Source: Armatimonadota bacterium (GTDB taxonomy: Bacteria > Armatimonadota > Armatimonadia > Armatimonadales > Armatimonadaceae). Taken from it: a stretch of 10,786 nucleotides of DNA. The translations under genes were made by a program, and so were the position numbers. Shown in pieces: positions 1-6,934 of this stretch. Location of the stretch: NCBI GenBank assembly GCA_014380985.1, contig JACMIU010000103.1:1-10786 (forward strand). The letters are read 5' to 3'. A model generated the notes under the pieces. The model searched no databases. It had not been told where the DNA came from and was given only the letters and a program-made list of their open reading frames with translations. Within the stretch, counting starts at the first letter, position 1, and each line of letters begins with the position of its first letter.

Positions 1-411
1 CACGGTATCGCCCCCGACGCAACCGGCGTTCAGGTAAAACAGTAGAGTGGTTCGGCTGACTTCGCCGGTGTCGAGGCGAACGCGCCCGTCCAAGTGCCGC
101 CGAAACTGTTGCCCCGGCTCGTAGCGGTAGAAGCGAAAGCGCGGATTTAAGCCGGTTGCCGCGAAGCCGTCCATCATTTCCGGCGCGAACGCTCGGACGC
201 GTCCCCAAAGCGTTGTTGCCAAAGCGTCGTCTTCCACCGTGGCACGGTCGTTGTTGCGAATGTCGGTCAAGAGTTGCGCCCCAGTTCGCAGTGCAACCGT
301 TGCCGCCTCGAAGCCGGACGCTTCGCCGTGCGCGATAAACTCCACACACTCCTCCGGCGACAAAACGCTGTCTACAGTCCAAACATCTGCGTCGTACCGA
401 TGTATTGTCAT
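1..411 (-). CDS. 2OG-Fe(II) oxygenase, prolyl 4-hydroxylase type (3' end beyond window)
   Basis: The minus strand is open from an ATG at 411 to the left edge: 137 codons with no stop, so the C-terminus is missing. The translation starts MTIHRYDADVWTVDSVLSPE. It carries the RNNDR motif at residues 52-56, the FRFYRYEPGQQF strand, and H106-L-D108, the His and Asp iron ligands of the double-stranded beta-helix fold. LLFYLN then GGDT at 133-136 follows. This order is typical of the P4Hc/PF13640 family, which hydroxylates proteins or small molecules using Fe(II), O2 and 2-oxoglutarate. Members are usually about 190-220 residues, so the distal His and the 2-oxoglutarate-binding basic residue should lie beyond the edge. 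The start is supported by AAGGGG (419-424 on the minus strand), 7 nt upstream. The substrate cannot be told. The gene is divergent from the esterase gene and shares a 125-bp upstream gap with it. Confidence 0.85.
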   Translation of the reverse strand, partial: MTIHRYDADVWTVDSVLSPEECVEFIAHGEASGFEAATVALRTGAQLLTDIRNNDRATVEDDALATTLWGRVRAFAPEMMDGFAATGLNPRFRFYRYEPGQQFRRHLDGRVRLDTGEVSRTTLLFYLNAGCVGGDTV

Positions 412-454
412 TGCTTTTCCCCTTGCTGTTATTGTTTCACATACGGTAACAAAA

Positions 455-472
455 AGCAAAAGAAGTTTTGCT
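455..472. repeat. Inverted repeat, possible operator, between divergent genes
   Basis: AGCAAAA at 455-461 and TTTTGCT at 466-472 are a perfect 7-bp inverted repeat around GAAG. It lies between the divergent oxygenase (start 411) and esterase (start near 537). That position suits a dimeric regulator's operator acting on one or both genes. A small AT-rich hairpin or chance are also possible. I see no convincing sigma-70 promoter pair next to it. Confidence 0.4.
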
Positions 473-536
473 AAACGTAATACAGGGTAAATGACACACG
501 AATTGTGAGTATCGTTTGAAGGAGTACACATTTATT

Positions 537-1586
537 TTGAATCGTCGTTTGTTCGTTGTCGCCGCCGTTGCAGCGTTTGGTTTTATTGCCCCGCCCGCGC
601 AATCCGCGCCGCCCGCCCCCGATCCGCAGATGAAAGCTGTGCTGACATCGCTTGCGGAACTCAAGCCGAAGCCGATTGAGAAACTTTCGCCCGCCGAAGC
701 CCGCAAGCAACCGGGACCACCCGACGCCGTGAAGCGCACCTTGCAAAAGCAGGGCAGGCCGATCACGCCGGAAGCGGTCGGAAGTGTGAAGGATATTCAG
801 ATTCCGGGACCGGGCGGCAATATCACGGCGCGGGTATATACGCCCGCCGGAGCCGATGCGTCCGCGCCGCTTCCCGTGCTGGTCTATTTCCACGGAGGCG
901 GTTGGGTAATCGCCGGGGTTGGCGCGTACGACTCGTCGGCACGGGCTTTGGCGAACGCGGCGGGCGCGATGGTGGTGTCGGTCGGCTACCGCTATGCACC
1001 GGAAAACCCGTTCCCGGCGGCGCACGAAGATTCCTACGCGGCGACGCAGTATGTTATGAAAAACGCGGCGAGCATGGGCGGCGACCCGAAAAAGGTGGCG
1101 GTCGGCGGCGAATCGGCGGGTGGCAATCTTGCGACCGCTGTGTGCCTGATGGCGCGGGATCGCAAAGGCTTGATGCCGGTACATCAACTACTCGTTTATC
1201 CCGTGACCGATACGAGCCTTGCATACCCGTCGGTGGAAACGTACAAAAACGCGAAGCCGCTCAACAAAGCGATGCTGGTCTGGTTCGTCGGGCATACGGT
1301 CAAAAATCCGAAGCAGTTGAAAAGCCCGTACCTTGCCGTGGTCAAGAACCCGAATGTGAGCGGCTTGCCGCCCGCCACGGTGATTACCGCCGAGATTGAC
1401 CCGCTTTTGTCCGAAAGCAAGACGTATGCCGACAAACTGCAGAAAGCGGGCGTCCCCGTGCGCTACAAGATGTACAACGGCGTCACGCACGAGTTCTTCG
1501 GCATGGGCGCGGTGATTGACAAGGCGAAAGAAGCCGTAGCGTTTGCCGCAGAAGGTTTGAAAGCCGACTTTGAGAAGGCGCAGTAG
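537..1586 (+). CDS. Secreted alpha/beta hydrolase, HSL-family (family IV) esterase/lipase
   Basis: This is a probable carboxylesterase of the hormone-sensitive-lipase family (alpha/beta hydrolase fold 3), exported to the envelope. With the TTG at 537 as start it has 349 residues. A signal peptide spans about residues 1-24 (RR, then a hydrophobic run ending AQSA). The family motifs follow in order: the oxyanion-hole HGGGW at 119-123, YRYAPENPFPA near 151-161, nucleophile motif GESAG with S193, acid D288 in EIDPLL, and base H318 in GVTHEF. The triad is therefore complete. The frame is open to another TTG at 516, but the only good Shine-Dalgarno, AAGGAG at 519-524, lies inside that extension, and the shorter form starts cleanly with the signal peptide. 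The 12-nt SD spacing is rather long, so the exact start is less certain. The natural ester substrate is unknown. The gene ends at a strong terminator and is probably monocistronic. Confidence 0.9.
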   Translation: MNRRLFVVAAVAAFGFIAPPAQSAPPAPDPQMKAVLTSLAELKPKPIEKLSPAEARKQPGPPDAVKRTLQKQGRPITPEAVGSVKDIQIPGPGGNITARVYTPAGADASAPLPVLVYFHGGGWVIAGVGAYDSSARALANAAGAMVVSVGYRYAPENPFPAAHEDSYAATQYVMKNAASMGGDPKKVAVGGESAGGNLATAVCLMARDRKGLMPVHQLLVYPVTDTSLAYPSVETYKNAKPLNKAMLVWFVGHTVKNPKQLKSPYLAVVKNPNVSGLPPATVITAEIDPLLSESKTYADKLQKAGVPVRYKMYNGVTHEFFGMGAVIDKAKEAVAFAAEGLKADFEKAQ

Positions 1587-1599
1587 GAAGGCACAAATG

Positions 1600-1632
1600 C
1601 GCCCGCCCCGTTTTCACGGGGCGGGCGTTTTT
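1600..1632 (+). terminator. Strong rho-independent terminator after the esterase
   Basis: A perfect 11-bp GC-rich stem (1600-1610 pairing with 1617-1627) encloses the loop TTTTCA and is followed directly by five T residues at 1628-1632. It begins 14 nt after the esterase stop codon. The convergent ABC gene ends at 1642, so the hairpin could also hinder read-through from that side. On the minus strand only a three-base T run follows, so termination there should be weaker. Confidence 0.9.
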
Positions 1633-1641
1633 CTTGCCTTG

Positions 1642-3873
1642 TTACAACGCGACGGTATCGGCAATCGCCTTCGACGTTTGCGCTTGGGTCTCAACGAGCT
1701 TGTAGAACTCACCCTGCTTTGCCATCAGTTCGGCGTGGGTTCCCGATTCAATGATTTTGCCCTTATCCAACACGACAAGCCGGTCGGCGTTACGCAGGGT
1801 AGACAGGCGGTGCGCGATGGCGAAGGTCGTGCGCCCGGCGACCAAATTGCCAATCGCCTTCTGGATATTCTTTTCGGTCTCCACGTCCACCGAACTGGTC
1901 GCTTCGTCGAGAATCAGGATGCGCGGGTTGTGCAGGATGGCGCGGGCGATACTCACTCTTTGACGCTCGCCGCCCGACAACTTGCCGCCCTTTTCGCCCA
2001 CCGGCGAGTCGTAGCCGTCGGGTTTGGCGACGATGAAATCGTGCGCGCACGCGCCTTTCGCGGCGGCAATCACGTCCTCGAACGACGCGCCGGGCTTGCC
2101 GTAGGCGATGTTCTCGGCGATAGTGCCGTTGAACAGAAACGGCTCCTGCAACACGATACCGATATGTCGGCGCAAATCGTTTAATGGAATGTTTTTGATG
2201 TCTACGCCATCAATCGCAAGCGTTCCGGCGTCGGCTTCGTAGAAGCGGCACAGCAGATTCATCGTGGTAGATTTCCCCGCACCCGACTTGCCGACTAAGC
2301 CGATCATCTCGCCCGCCTTGACATCGAGTTCCACGCCCTTCAGCACCGGGTTCGATTTGTCGTAGCCAAAGCGCACCTTATCGAAGGTCACGTCGCCGCG
2401 CACGGTGAGCATACGGTTGTTGTCCGGCGCGTCGTAGGCTTCCGGGGCGGCGTCCATAACTTCAAACACGCGCTCCGCGCCCGCCATCGCCCGCGAAAAC
2501 CACTGATTGACCTGCCCGAACCACGCCAGCGGACCGTAAACTTGCCAGAGCAGAATCTGCATCGCCGCGAGCGTACCGTAAGATATTTCACCGGTCAACA
2601 CGAGGTAGCCTCCGTAGCCGAGATTGATCAGTGGGGCGGCGTTGATGAACAGGTTGACAACGGCTTCGGCACGAACCCAATACCGGTCGGCGACCACGGA
2701 CGCGGCGGCTAAATCGTCATTGCGGCTGGTGAACTTTTGCAGTTCGCCGCCCTCTTGCACGAACGCTTTCACGACGCGAATCCCGGTGAGCGACTCGTTT
2801 AAGTGCGTATGAAGGCGTCCCCACTTCTGCCCGACTTTGTAGTGCCGCGCCGCCATCGGTTTCCAAATCAGCGAGCCGATAAGGGCGACCACGGGAACGG
2901 GAAGCAAAATCGCCAGCGCGAGTTTCCACGACAATAGAATCCCCGCCACTAACCCGGCGATAATCGTCAGCGTTCCGACCAGTAGGTACGGAACCCCGTC
3001 GGCGAGAAAGCCCCAGATACGTTCGGTGTCCTGCGTGACGCGAGAAATTATCGCGCCGATCTGCTTTTTGTCATAAAAGCCGAGTTGCAGTTTTTCCAAT
3101 GCCGCATAGGTTTGCGAGCGTAGGTCTTTGGCGATATTGGCGGCGAGGAACGCACCATAGTACGATTTTAAATAGCCAAGGGCGATGTTGATCAGCAGGG
3201 CGATAATCATGCCGCCGATGTAGAAACGCAGCAACGGTGCGCCTACATTGAGTGCGGGAAGCGGGGTTTTCGTCAGCACTGCGTCGGTGATGCCCTTTGT
3301 TAGAAACGGCGTAGCGATGGTGGATACCATCGAGGTGAAAAGCGACGCGAGCATGACCACGATAGTCGCGGTTTTGTACGGCTTCATGTAGCCGAGGACG
3401 CGCCCCAGAACCGCCATGCGCTTGACACAGGCGGGACACTTGCCGTCCTTTTCGGGCAGAAGCCTACCGCAATTGTCGCACCGGGTTTTCTCGTTCTTGA
3501 GTTTGATAGCGAGCAGTTCACCGGTGGCGAGTTGCTCGATGCCCCGCGCCATTTCGCTAAACCGTGCGGCGACACTCGCGGTGAACTCCGCAACCGGCAC
3601 GGTGACGCCGGACTTGAGCGACAGTTCGAGACGCGCCCCGCCGACAAGCGACTCGGTACGCGCCGACTTAATGTCGCCCATCGGCACGGTTAAGAGTTGC
3701 ACCCCGGCTTCGTCGAACACGGCAACGCGGGACGCGGTGACAACCACTTCGCGCTTGCCGAAGCGATGATTTTCCTCGGCAAGCAGGTCGGCGGTCTCGC
3801 GGATGAGAACGTCATTACCATCGGGCGGCACGGTATCGTTAGCGGAAACGGGCGGATCGAGTAAAACCGACAT
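1642..3873 (-). CDS. ABC exporter half-transporter with N-terminal PH-like segment and zinc ribbon
   Basis: This 743-residue protein fuses a transmembrane and an ATPase domain, as in type IV (MsbA/MDR-like) exporters, and should work as a dimer in the inner membrane. Residues about 32-116 are a beta-rich stretch resembling bacterial PH-like domains (VVVTASRVAVF, MGDIKSARTE). A zinc ribbon follows with C132-x2-C135 and C146-x2-C149. About six membrane helices run from roughly 165 to 455. The ATPase domain has all its motifs: Y504 (A-loop), Walker A GKSGAGKS at 528-535, Q-loop Q576, signature LSGGE at 632-636, Walker B ILILDEA at 652-658, and switch H688. AGGAG at 3884-3888, 10 nt before the ATG at 3873, decides the start; a GTG extension to 3954 lacks such a site. 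Substrate unknown; lipid or drug export is typical of the fold. The amidase lies 179 bp upstream on the same strand. Confidence 0.93.
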   Translation of the reverse strand: MSVLLDPPVSANDTVPPDGNDVLIRETADLLAEENHRFGKREVVVTASRVAVFDEAGVQLLTVPMGDIKSARTESLVGGARLELSLKSGVTVPVAEFTASVAARFSEMARGIEQLATGELLAIKLKNEKTRCDNCGRLLPEKDGKCPACVKRMAVLGRVLGYMKPYKTATIVVMLASLFTSMVSTIATPFLTKGITDAVLTKTPLPALNVGAPLLRFYIGGMIIALLINIALGYLKSYYGAFLAANIAKDLRSQTYAALEKLQLGFYDKKQIGAIISRVTQDTERIWGFLADGVPYLLVGTLTIIAGLVAGILLSWKLALAILLPVPVVALIGSLIWKPMAARHYKVGQKWGRLHTHLNESLTGIRVVKAFVQEGGELQKFTSRNDDLAAASVVADRYWVRAEAVVNLFINAAPLINLGYGGYLVLTGEISYGTLAAMQILLWQVYGPLAWFGQVNQWFSRAMAGAERVFEVMDAAPEAYDAPDNNRMLTVRGDVTFDKVRFGYDKSNPVLKGVELDVKAGEMIGLVGKSGAGKSTTMNLLCRFYEADAGTLAIDGVDIKNIPLNDLRRHIGIVLQEPFLFNGTIAENIAYGKPGASFEDVIAAAKGACAHDFIVAKPDGYDSPVGEKGGKLSGGERQRVSIARAILHNPRILILDEATSSVDVETEKNIQKAIGNLVAGRTTFAIAHRLSTLRNADRLVVLDKGKIIESGTHAELMAKQGEFYKLVETQAQTSKAIADTVAL

Positions 3874-4052
3874 AAGGAATAGACTCCTGCGGGAAATGAT
3901 GACAGTATCGCCGGGCGAACGGCGTTTGCTAAAGAAATCGAAAAGCGGCGGCACGAGAGTAATGCGCCGGTTATCATTCTACCCGCGCCGCGCTGGTTTT
4001 GCCGCATCTTTTTTGTCGGAAGTAACGCAGGGTATACTGCCAAACTGCCGAT

Positions 4053-5507
4053 TTACGCGAAGCCCGGCGGAACCCGCTCCGATAAATCCGCCATTTGCTC
4101 AAAAGCATGGGCGACGCGAAGGGCGGCGTCCTCGCGCCACAGATTGCCAACGACCGAAAGTGCGACAGGTGAACCATCCGCCGCGAAGCCCGCCCGCGTA
4201 ACCACCTCCGGTTGCCCGGCGAGATTCGTGTATCGGAGCGATTCGCCCCGACAGGATGGGGTTAGGTAGACATCTATCCCGGCGAGCGCGGCGGTCATTT
4301 CCGCTTGCAATCGGGCGCGTAATTGTTGCGCTTGCAGGTACTGCACGGCGGTAACACTCTGCGCCCGTCGGAAGATTTGGGGCCAGTTGTCCTCGCCCTG
4401 CCGCACGAGTTCATTCAAACCGTTGTCGGCGATAAACGCAGCGTAGGAGGTCGCGCCTTCCACGCCGATAATGGTCATCGGCAGTGCGTCGTATTCCGGC
4501 GACAACGCGGGTAACTCTACCGGAACCAGTGCCGCACCGCACATCGTTTCTATTCGCGCCTTAGCGTCGTCGAACAGGGCTATCTGCTCATCGGGCAGGG
4601 CGGCAAAACCCGACACATCGTAGCCGATTCGCAGGTCGGTTAGGGGCGCGGATAGATCGCAGTCGAACGCGGCATCCATGCTCGACAGGTCGCCCGCGTC
4701 CGCGCCGCGCAGGGCGTCCATGACAAGGGCACAGTCGGCAACGCTTCGGGTAATAACACCGATTTTGTCCATGCTCCACGACAGCGCGGAAACGCCGGTG
4801 CGCGGCAACCGTCCCGGCGTCGGGCGCAAGCCGGTCGTGCCGCAGACCGCGCACGGCGAGACGATGCTCCCCCATGTTTCCCCGCCTAATGCGAACGGCA
4901 ACAGCCCCGCCGCGACCGCCGACGCCGACCCCGCCGACGAGCCGGACGACCCGGCTTCGGGATTCCACGGGTTTCGCGTTTGCCCACCGTACCAAACGTC
5001 GTCCATGGCGAGTTCGCCCATCGAAAGTTTCGCCAGCAGAATCGCGCCCGTATTTTCGAGGCGCGTCACGGCAACGGCATCGTAGCCGAGAACGCGGCTT
5101 GCGTAGCGTTTCGCGCCGTCGGTGGTCGGTAGTTCGCGTGTGGCGAACGAGTCCTTCGCACCGTAGGGAATGCCGTGGAGTAGCCCGCGATACTGCCCCC
5201 GCATGATTTCGGCGTCGGCGCGATCGGCGGCGGCAAGCGCGGCATCAAAAGGCGTTTGCGACACGACGCAGTAGAGCGGCGCGGCAAGGCGTTCGATGCG
5301 CCGCAAGCACTGTTCGACGATTTGGCGCGAGGTAATGCGCCGCGATTGAAGGAGCGAAGCGAGAACCGTCACGGGGGCGAACGCGAGCGATTCAAGGTAG
5401 CCGTTCCACTGCGCCGGGGCGGAAAGGAGTACGCCGCGGTTCGCGCCGCCGGTTGGCGCGTCAAGTCGAAAGGCGACGGCAGGTTCGGGGTTCGGTTGAT
5501 TATTCAT
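4053..5507 (-). CDS. Amidase-signature family hydrolase (GatA-like)
   Basis: This 484-residue protein belongs to the amidase signature family (PF01425), which hydrolyses or transfers amide nitrogen. The full Ser-cisSer-Lys triad is visible: K118 in GIPYGAKDSF, cis-Ser S190 in the GSSAGS loop, and nucleophile S214 in ETWGSI. The 24-residue spacing from S190 to S214 equals that in fatty acid amide hydrolase. The usual DTGGSIR around the nucleophile reads ETWGSIV, with Trp replacing a conserved Gly. GLRPTPGR and GVITRSVADCA follow as expected. Length and style are close to GatA, but no gatB or gatC is nearby, so a role in Glu-tRNA(Gln) amidation is not supported; a free-standing amidase is the safer call. 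The first 40 residues are proline-rich and look poorly conserved. The ATG at 5507 has only a weak, very close GAGGG, so the start is less certain. No signal peptide is visible. Confidence 0.9.
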   Translation of the reverse strand: MNNQPNPEPAVAFRLDAPTGGANRGVLLSAPAQWNGYLESLAFAPVTVLASLLQSRRITSRQIVEQCLRRIERLAAPLYCVVSQTPFDAALAAADRADAEIMRGQYRGLLHGIPYGAKDSFATRELPTTDGAKRYASRVLGYDAVAVTRLENTGAILLAKLSMGELAMDDVWYGGQTRNPWNPEAGSSGSSAGSASAVAAGLLPFALGGETWGSIVSPCAVCGTTGLRPTPGRLPRTGVSALSWSMDKIGVITRSVADCALVMDALRGADAGDLSSMDAAFDCDLSAPLTDLRIGYDVSGFAALPDEQIALFDDAKARIETMCGAALVPVELPALSPEYDALPMTIIGVEGATSYAAFIADNGLNELVRQGEDNWPQIFRRAQSVTAVQYLQAQQLRARLQAEMTAALAGIDVYLTPSCRGESLRYTNLAGQPEVVTRAGFAADGSPVALSVVGNLWREDAALRVAHAFEQMADLSERVPPGFA

Positions 5508-5560
5508 GCCCTCGGTTTCGTTGCTTGTTGGCGAAGTTCCTGCGCGTTGTTTTCACGGGT

Positions 5561-5615
5561 TTCACGAAAAGTTAATCAAAGTTTAATACTTACTTAATAC
5601 CGACTTAACATAACC
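5561..5615 (+). promoter_or_regulatory. Five 11-bp-phased TT(A/C)A(T/C) direct repeats: response-regulator (Pho box-like) array
   Basis: TTCAC at 5561, TTAAT at 5572, TTAAT at 5583, TTAAT at 5594 and TTAAC at 5605 begin exactly 11 bp apart, one helical turn each. The three central copies are preceded by g, t and c, and the last copy by c, giving a loose yTTAAya unit. Direct repeats with an 11-bp period are the known binding pattern of OmpR/PhoB-family winged-helix regulators. The bases resemble the Bacillus PhoP box (TTHACA-like repeats) and the cyanobacterial Pho box (CTTAACCT repeats). The array sits in the divergent amidase/pseudopilin gap and ends just before the TACAAT box at 5620. The phasing is seen directly; binding by a Pho-type regulator is inference. 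Confidence 0.65.
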
Positions 5616-5619
5616 CGGA

Positions 5620-5625
5620 TACAAT
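5620..5625 (+). promoter_or_regulatory. Probable -10 box of the pseudopilin operon
   Basis: TACAAT matches the sigma-70 -10 consensus at 5 of 6 positions. No good -35 stands 16-18 bp upstream; that place is occupied by the third and fourth copies of the 11-bp repeat array. This is the geometry of activator-dependent promoters such as Pho promoters, where the regulator replaces -35 contacts. Transcription would start near 5632, leaving a leader of about 60 nt before the ATG at 5693. Confidence 0.5.
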
Positions 5626-5692
5626 TACTGCATTGAAACCGTATAGACGGCTCAACATAGTAGTCGCCCCGACCATCGTAGAAGGAAAACTC

Positions 5693-6619
5693 ATGAAAAC
5701 ATCCCGTGTCCAAAACCATCGTGCCGCATTCACACTTATTGAATTGCTGGTTGTTATCGCTATTATCGCCATCCTCGCCGCGATTTTATTTCCTGTGTTC
5801 GCGCAAGCCCGCGCTAAAGCGCGACAAATTTCCTGCCTCTCGAACACGAAGCAAGCCGTTCTTGGTTACATACAGTATGTTCAAGACTACGATGAAACAT
5901 CGCCCGCCCTTGGCGGCGGCAAAGAATGGTGGGGAACTATTTATCCGTATGTCAAGAACGTGGATTGCTTTTACTGTCCCGACCGCGAGGACACTGTCGG
6001 TGGTGGTAATGGTGGTTCGCAGGATATAGGCGGTACTACAATTACTCTGGCACGTTGCGCTGGCTTCGGCTATAACTGGGGCCCCATCGGTTGGCGTGGC
6101 GGCGGTTTGCTCGAACGACAACAACCGGTTGATCCTGCCGTTCCCGCACTCGGCAACTATATTCCCGGTAAAACACTCGCTGATGTGAAATTTCCGGCAC
6201 AAACGTTCGCGTTCGGAGACACCTACGACACGCCGCGAGCGACGGTCGGAATCGGCTTCGCCGCCGACAACTGGAGTCCGAGTTTCGGCTATCAGAACAA
6301 CAAGAACAGCGGGTTACGCCATCAAGGCTTCTTCAACTATGCGTTCATGGACGGTCATGCGAAATCCATCAAAGTTCGCGCCGGATATATGGCGGGAGCG
6401 TTTAATAACAGGTTTATCATGGTGCGCGACGCGACCCTCGGCAAAACAGCGTATTGTGCCGACCCCGACGCCATTATCAAATTAAACCCGGATTCTACTG
6501 ATAGCACCAATATTCCCGACAACATCGCTTGCGGCGCAATCTGGCAATACGTGAACGACAACTACCCACCCTGCACCGCAACTTCCGCGCCGGGTAGCAA
6601 CTGTTCATTCACCGACTAA
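5693..6619 (+). CDS. Type II secretion/type IV pilin-like protein with H-x9-DG motif (DUF1559 type)
   Basis: This 308-residue surface or periplasmic pseudopilin has an N-terminal class III leader: basic residues, then A12|F13-T-L-I-E17 with the conserved Glu at mature position 5, then a hydrophobic helix to about residue 37. Prepilin peptidase would cut before F13; the -1 residue is Ala rather than the usual Gly. The C-terminal half has the diagnostic H-x9-DG motif (H210, D220-G221). Six cysteines (48, 92, 95, 122, 255, 280) precede C294 and C304, so disulfides are likely. GAAGGA ending at 5686, 6 nt before the ATG, fixes the start; a TTG extension from 5633 would bury the leader. Such proteins are highly multiplied in Armatimonadota and Planctomycetes, and their exact role is unknown. 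It is the first gene of a probable three-gene operon and follows the phased repeat array. Confidence 0.92.
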   Translation: MKTSRVQNHRAAFTLIELLVVIAIIAILAAILFPVFAQARAKARQISCLSNTKQAVLGYIQYVQDYDETSPALGGGKEWWGTIYPYVKNVDCFYCPDREDTVGGGNGGSQDIGGTTITLARCAGFGYNWGPIGWRGGGLLERQQPVDPAVPALGNYIPGKTLADVKFPAQTFAFGDTYDTPRATVGIGFAADNWSPSFGYQNNKNSGLRHQGFFNYAFMDGHAKSIKVRAGYMAGAFNNRFIMVRDATLGKTAYCADPDAIIKLNPDSTDSTNIPDNIACGAIWQYVNDNYPPCTATSAPGSNCSFTD

Positions 6620-6628
6620 CTCACGGGC

Positions 6629-6670
6629 GACGCCTGTTTCCTTCGCCTAACGGCGCGGGACACAGGCGTC
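6629..6670 (+). other. Large intercistronic hairpin between pseudopilin and lipoprotein genes
   Basis: GACGCCTGT (6629-6637) pairs perfectly with ACAGGCGTC (6662-6670). Inside, CGCC (6644-6647) pairs with GGCG (6652-6655) around TAAC, so the whole 42-nt element can fold as a long stem. Only CTTT, not a real T run, follows, so it is a poor intrinsic terminator. It lies 9 nt after the pseudopilin stop and 23 nt before the lipoprotein start. It could protect the upstream mRNA from 3' exonucleases or act as a partial terminator that lowers expression of the downstream genes. Confidence 0.6.
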
Positions 6671-6693
6671 ATGCCTTTGGCAGGAAACAACCA

Positions 6694-6909
6694 ATGATTT
6701 CAAACCGAACTCGCTATTCTCTGATCGCCGTGGTCGCCTTGCTTGGCGTTCTTGTTGTCGCCGGTTGCGATCAACCGAAGCCCGAAGCCGACGTCGCACC
6801 TGCACCGGCGGCAAATGCCAACGCCCAACCGGGAGCCGTTGCCCCCGGAACCACGACCACAACCCCGCGCTCGATGGAAGAGCAACACAAAGACAAAGCC
6901 GGGCTTTAG
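6694..6909 (+). CDS. Small Pro/Ala-rich lipoprotein
   Basis: This is a 71-residue protein with a clear lipoprotein signal: MISNRTRY, a hydrophobic segment at about 10-22, then the lipobox V-A-G-C with the lipidated Cys at 25. The mature part (about 47 residues) is a low-complexity linker rich in Ala, Pro and Thr ending in a charged EEQHKDKAGL tail. No enzymatic domain is visible, and no function can be given beyond an envelope anchor or adaptor. AGGA at 6682-6685, 8 nt upstream, supports the ATG. The gene sits 74 nt after the pseudopilin and 25 nt before the phosphoesterase, which suggests co-transcription and joint work in the envelope. Short tethered proteins like this often go unannotated. 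Confidence 0.8.
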   Translation: MISNRTRYSLIAVVALLGVLVVAGCDQPKPEADVAPAPAANANAQPGAVAPGTTTTTPRSMEEQHKDKAGL

Positions 6910-6934
6910 CCACCTCTGTTTCAAAGGATTTTTC

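Noticed and set aside
471..1187. 238-codon open frame antisense to the esterase
   Set aside because: Arg/His-rich composition typical of a GC-rich shadow frame, no recognisable motif, while the opposite strand has a complete esterase triad.
1570..2184. 204-codon plus-strand frame opposite the ABC ATPase domain
   Set aside because: It begins inside the esterase end, runs through the terminator hairpin and mirrors the ABC domain; no independent coding evidence.
3874..3954. GTG start at 3954 for the ABC transporter
   Set aside because: No Shine-Dalgarno in front of it, whereas AGGAG stands 10 nt before the ATG at 3873; the added residues look like translated leader.
3874..4052. Promoter or terminator in the amidase-ABC gap
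   Set aside because: Only weak -10-like strings (TATACC, TAGAAT) without suitable -35 boxes, and no hairpin with a T run; nothing firm enough to list.
4053..5507. Calling the amidase GatA of the tRNA amidotransferase
   Set aside because: No gatB or gatC nearby and an altered nucleophile loop; the generic amidase call is safer.
5561..5615. Reading the phased array as CtrA boxes of an alphaproteobacterium
   Set aside because: TTAA-N7-TTAA fits, but the protein content (H-x9-DG pseudopilin) does not suggest an alphaproteobacterium. Kept only as an alternative OmpR-family reading.
5633..5692. TTG start at 5633 giving the pseudopilin a 20-residue longer N-terminus
   Set aside because: The ATG at 5693 has a well-placed GAAGGA and yields a normal short basic prepilin leader; the extension overlaps the expected 5' leader of the mRNA.
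6743..6934. Upstream start (6743) for the phosphoesterase
   Set aside because: It would overlap most of the lipoprotein gene in another frame and hide the signal peptide; AAAGGA before 6935 settles the start.
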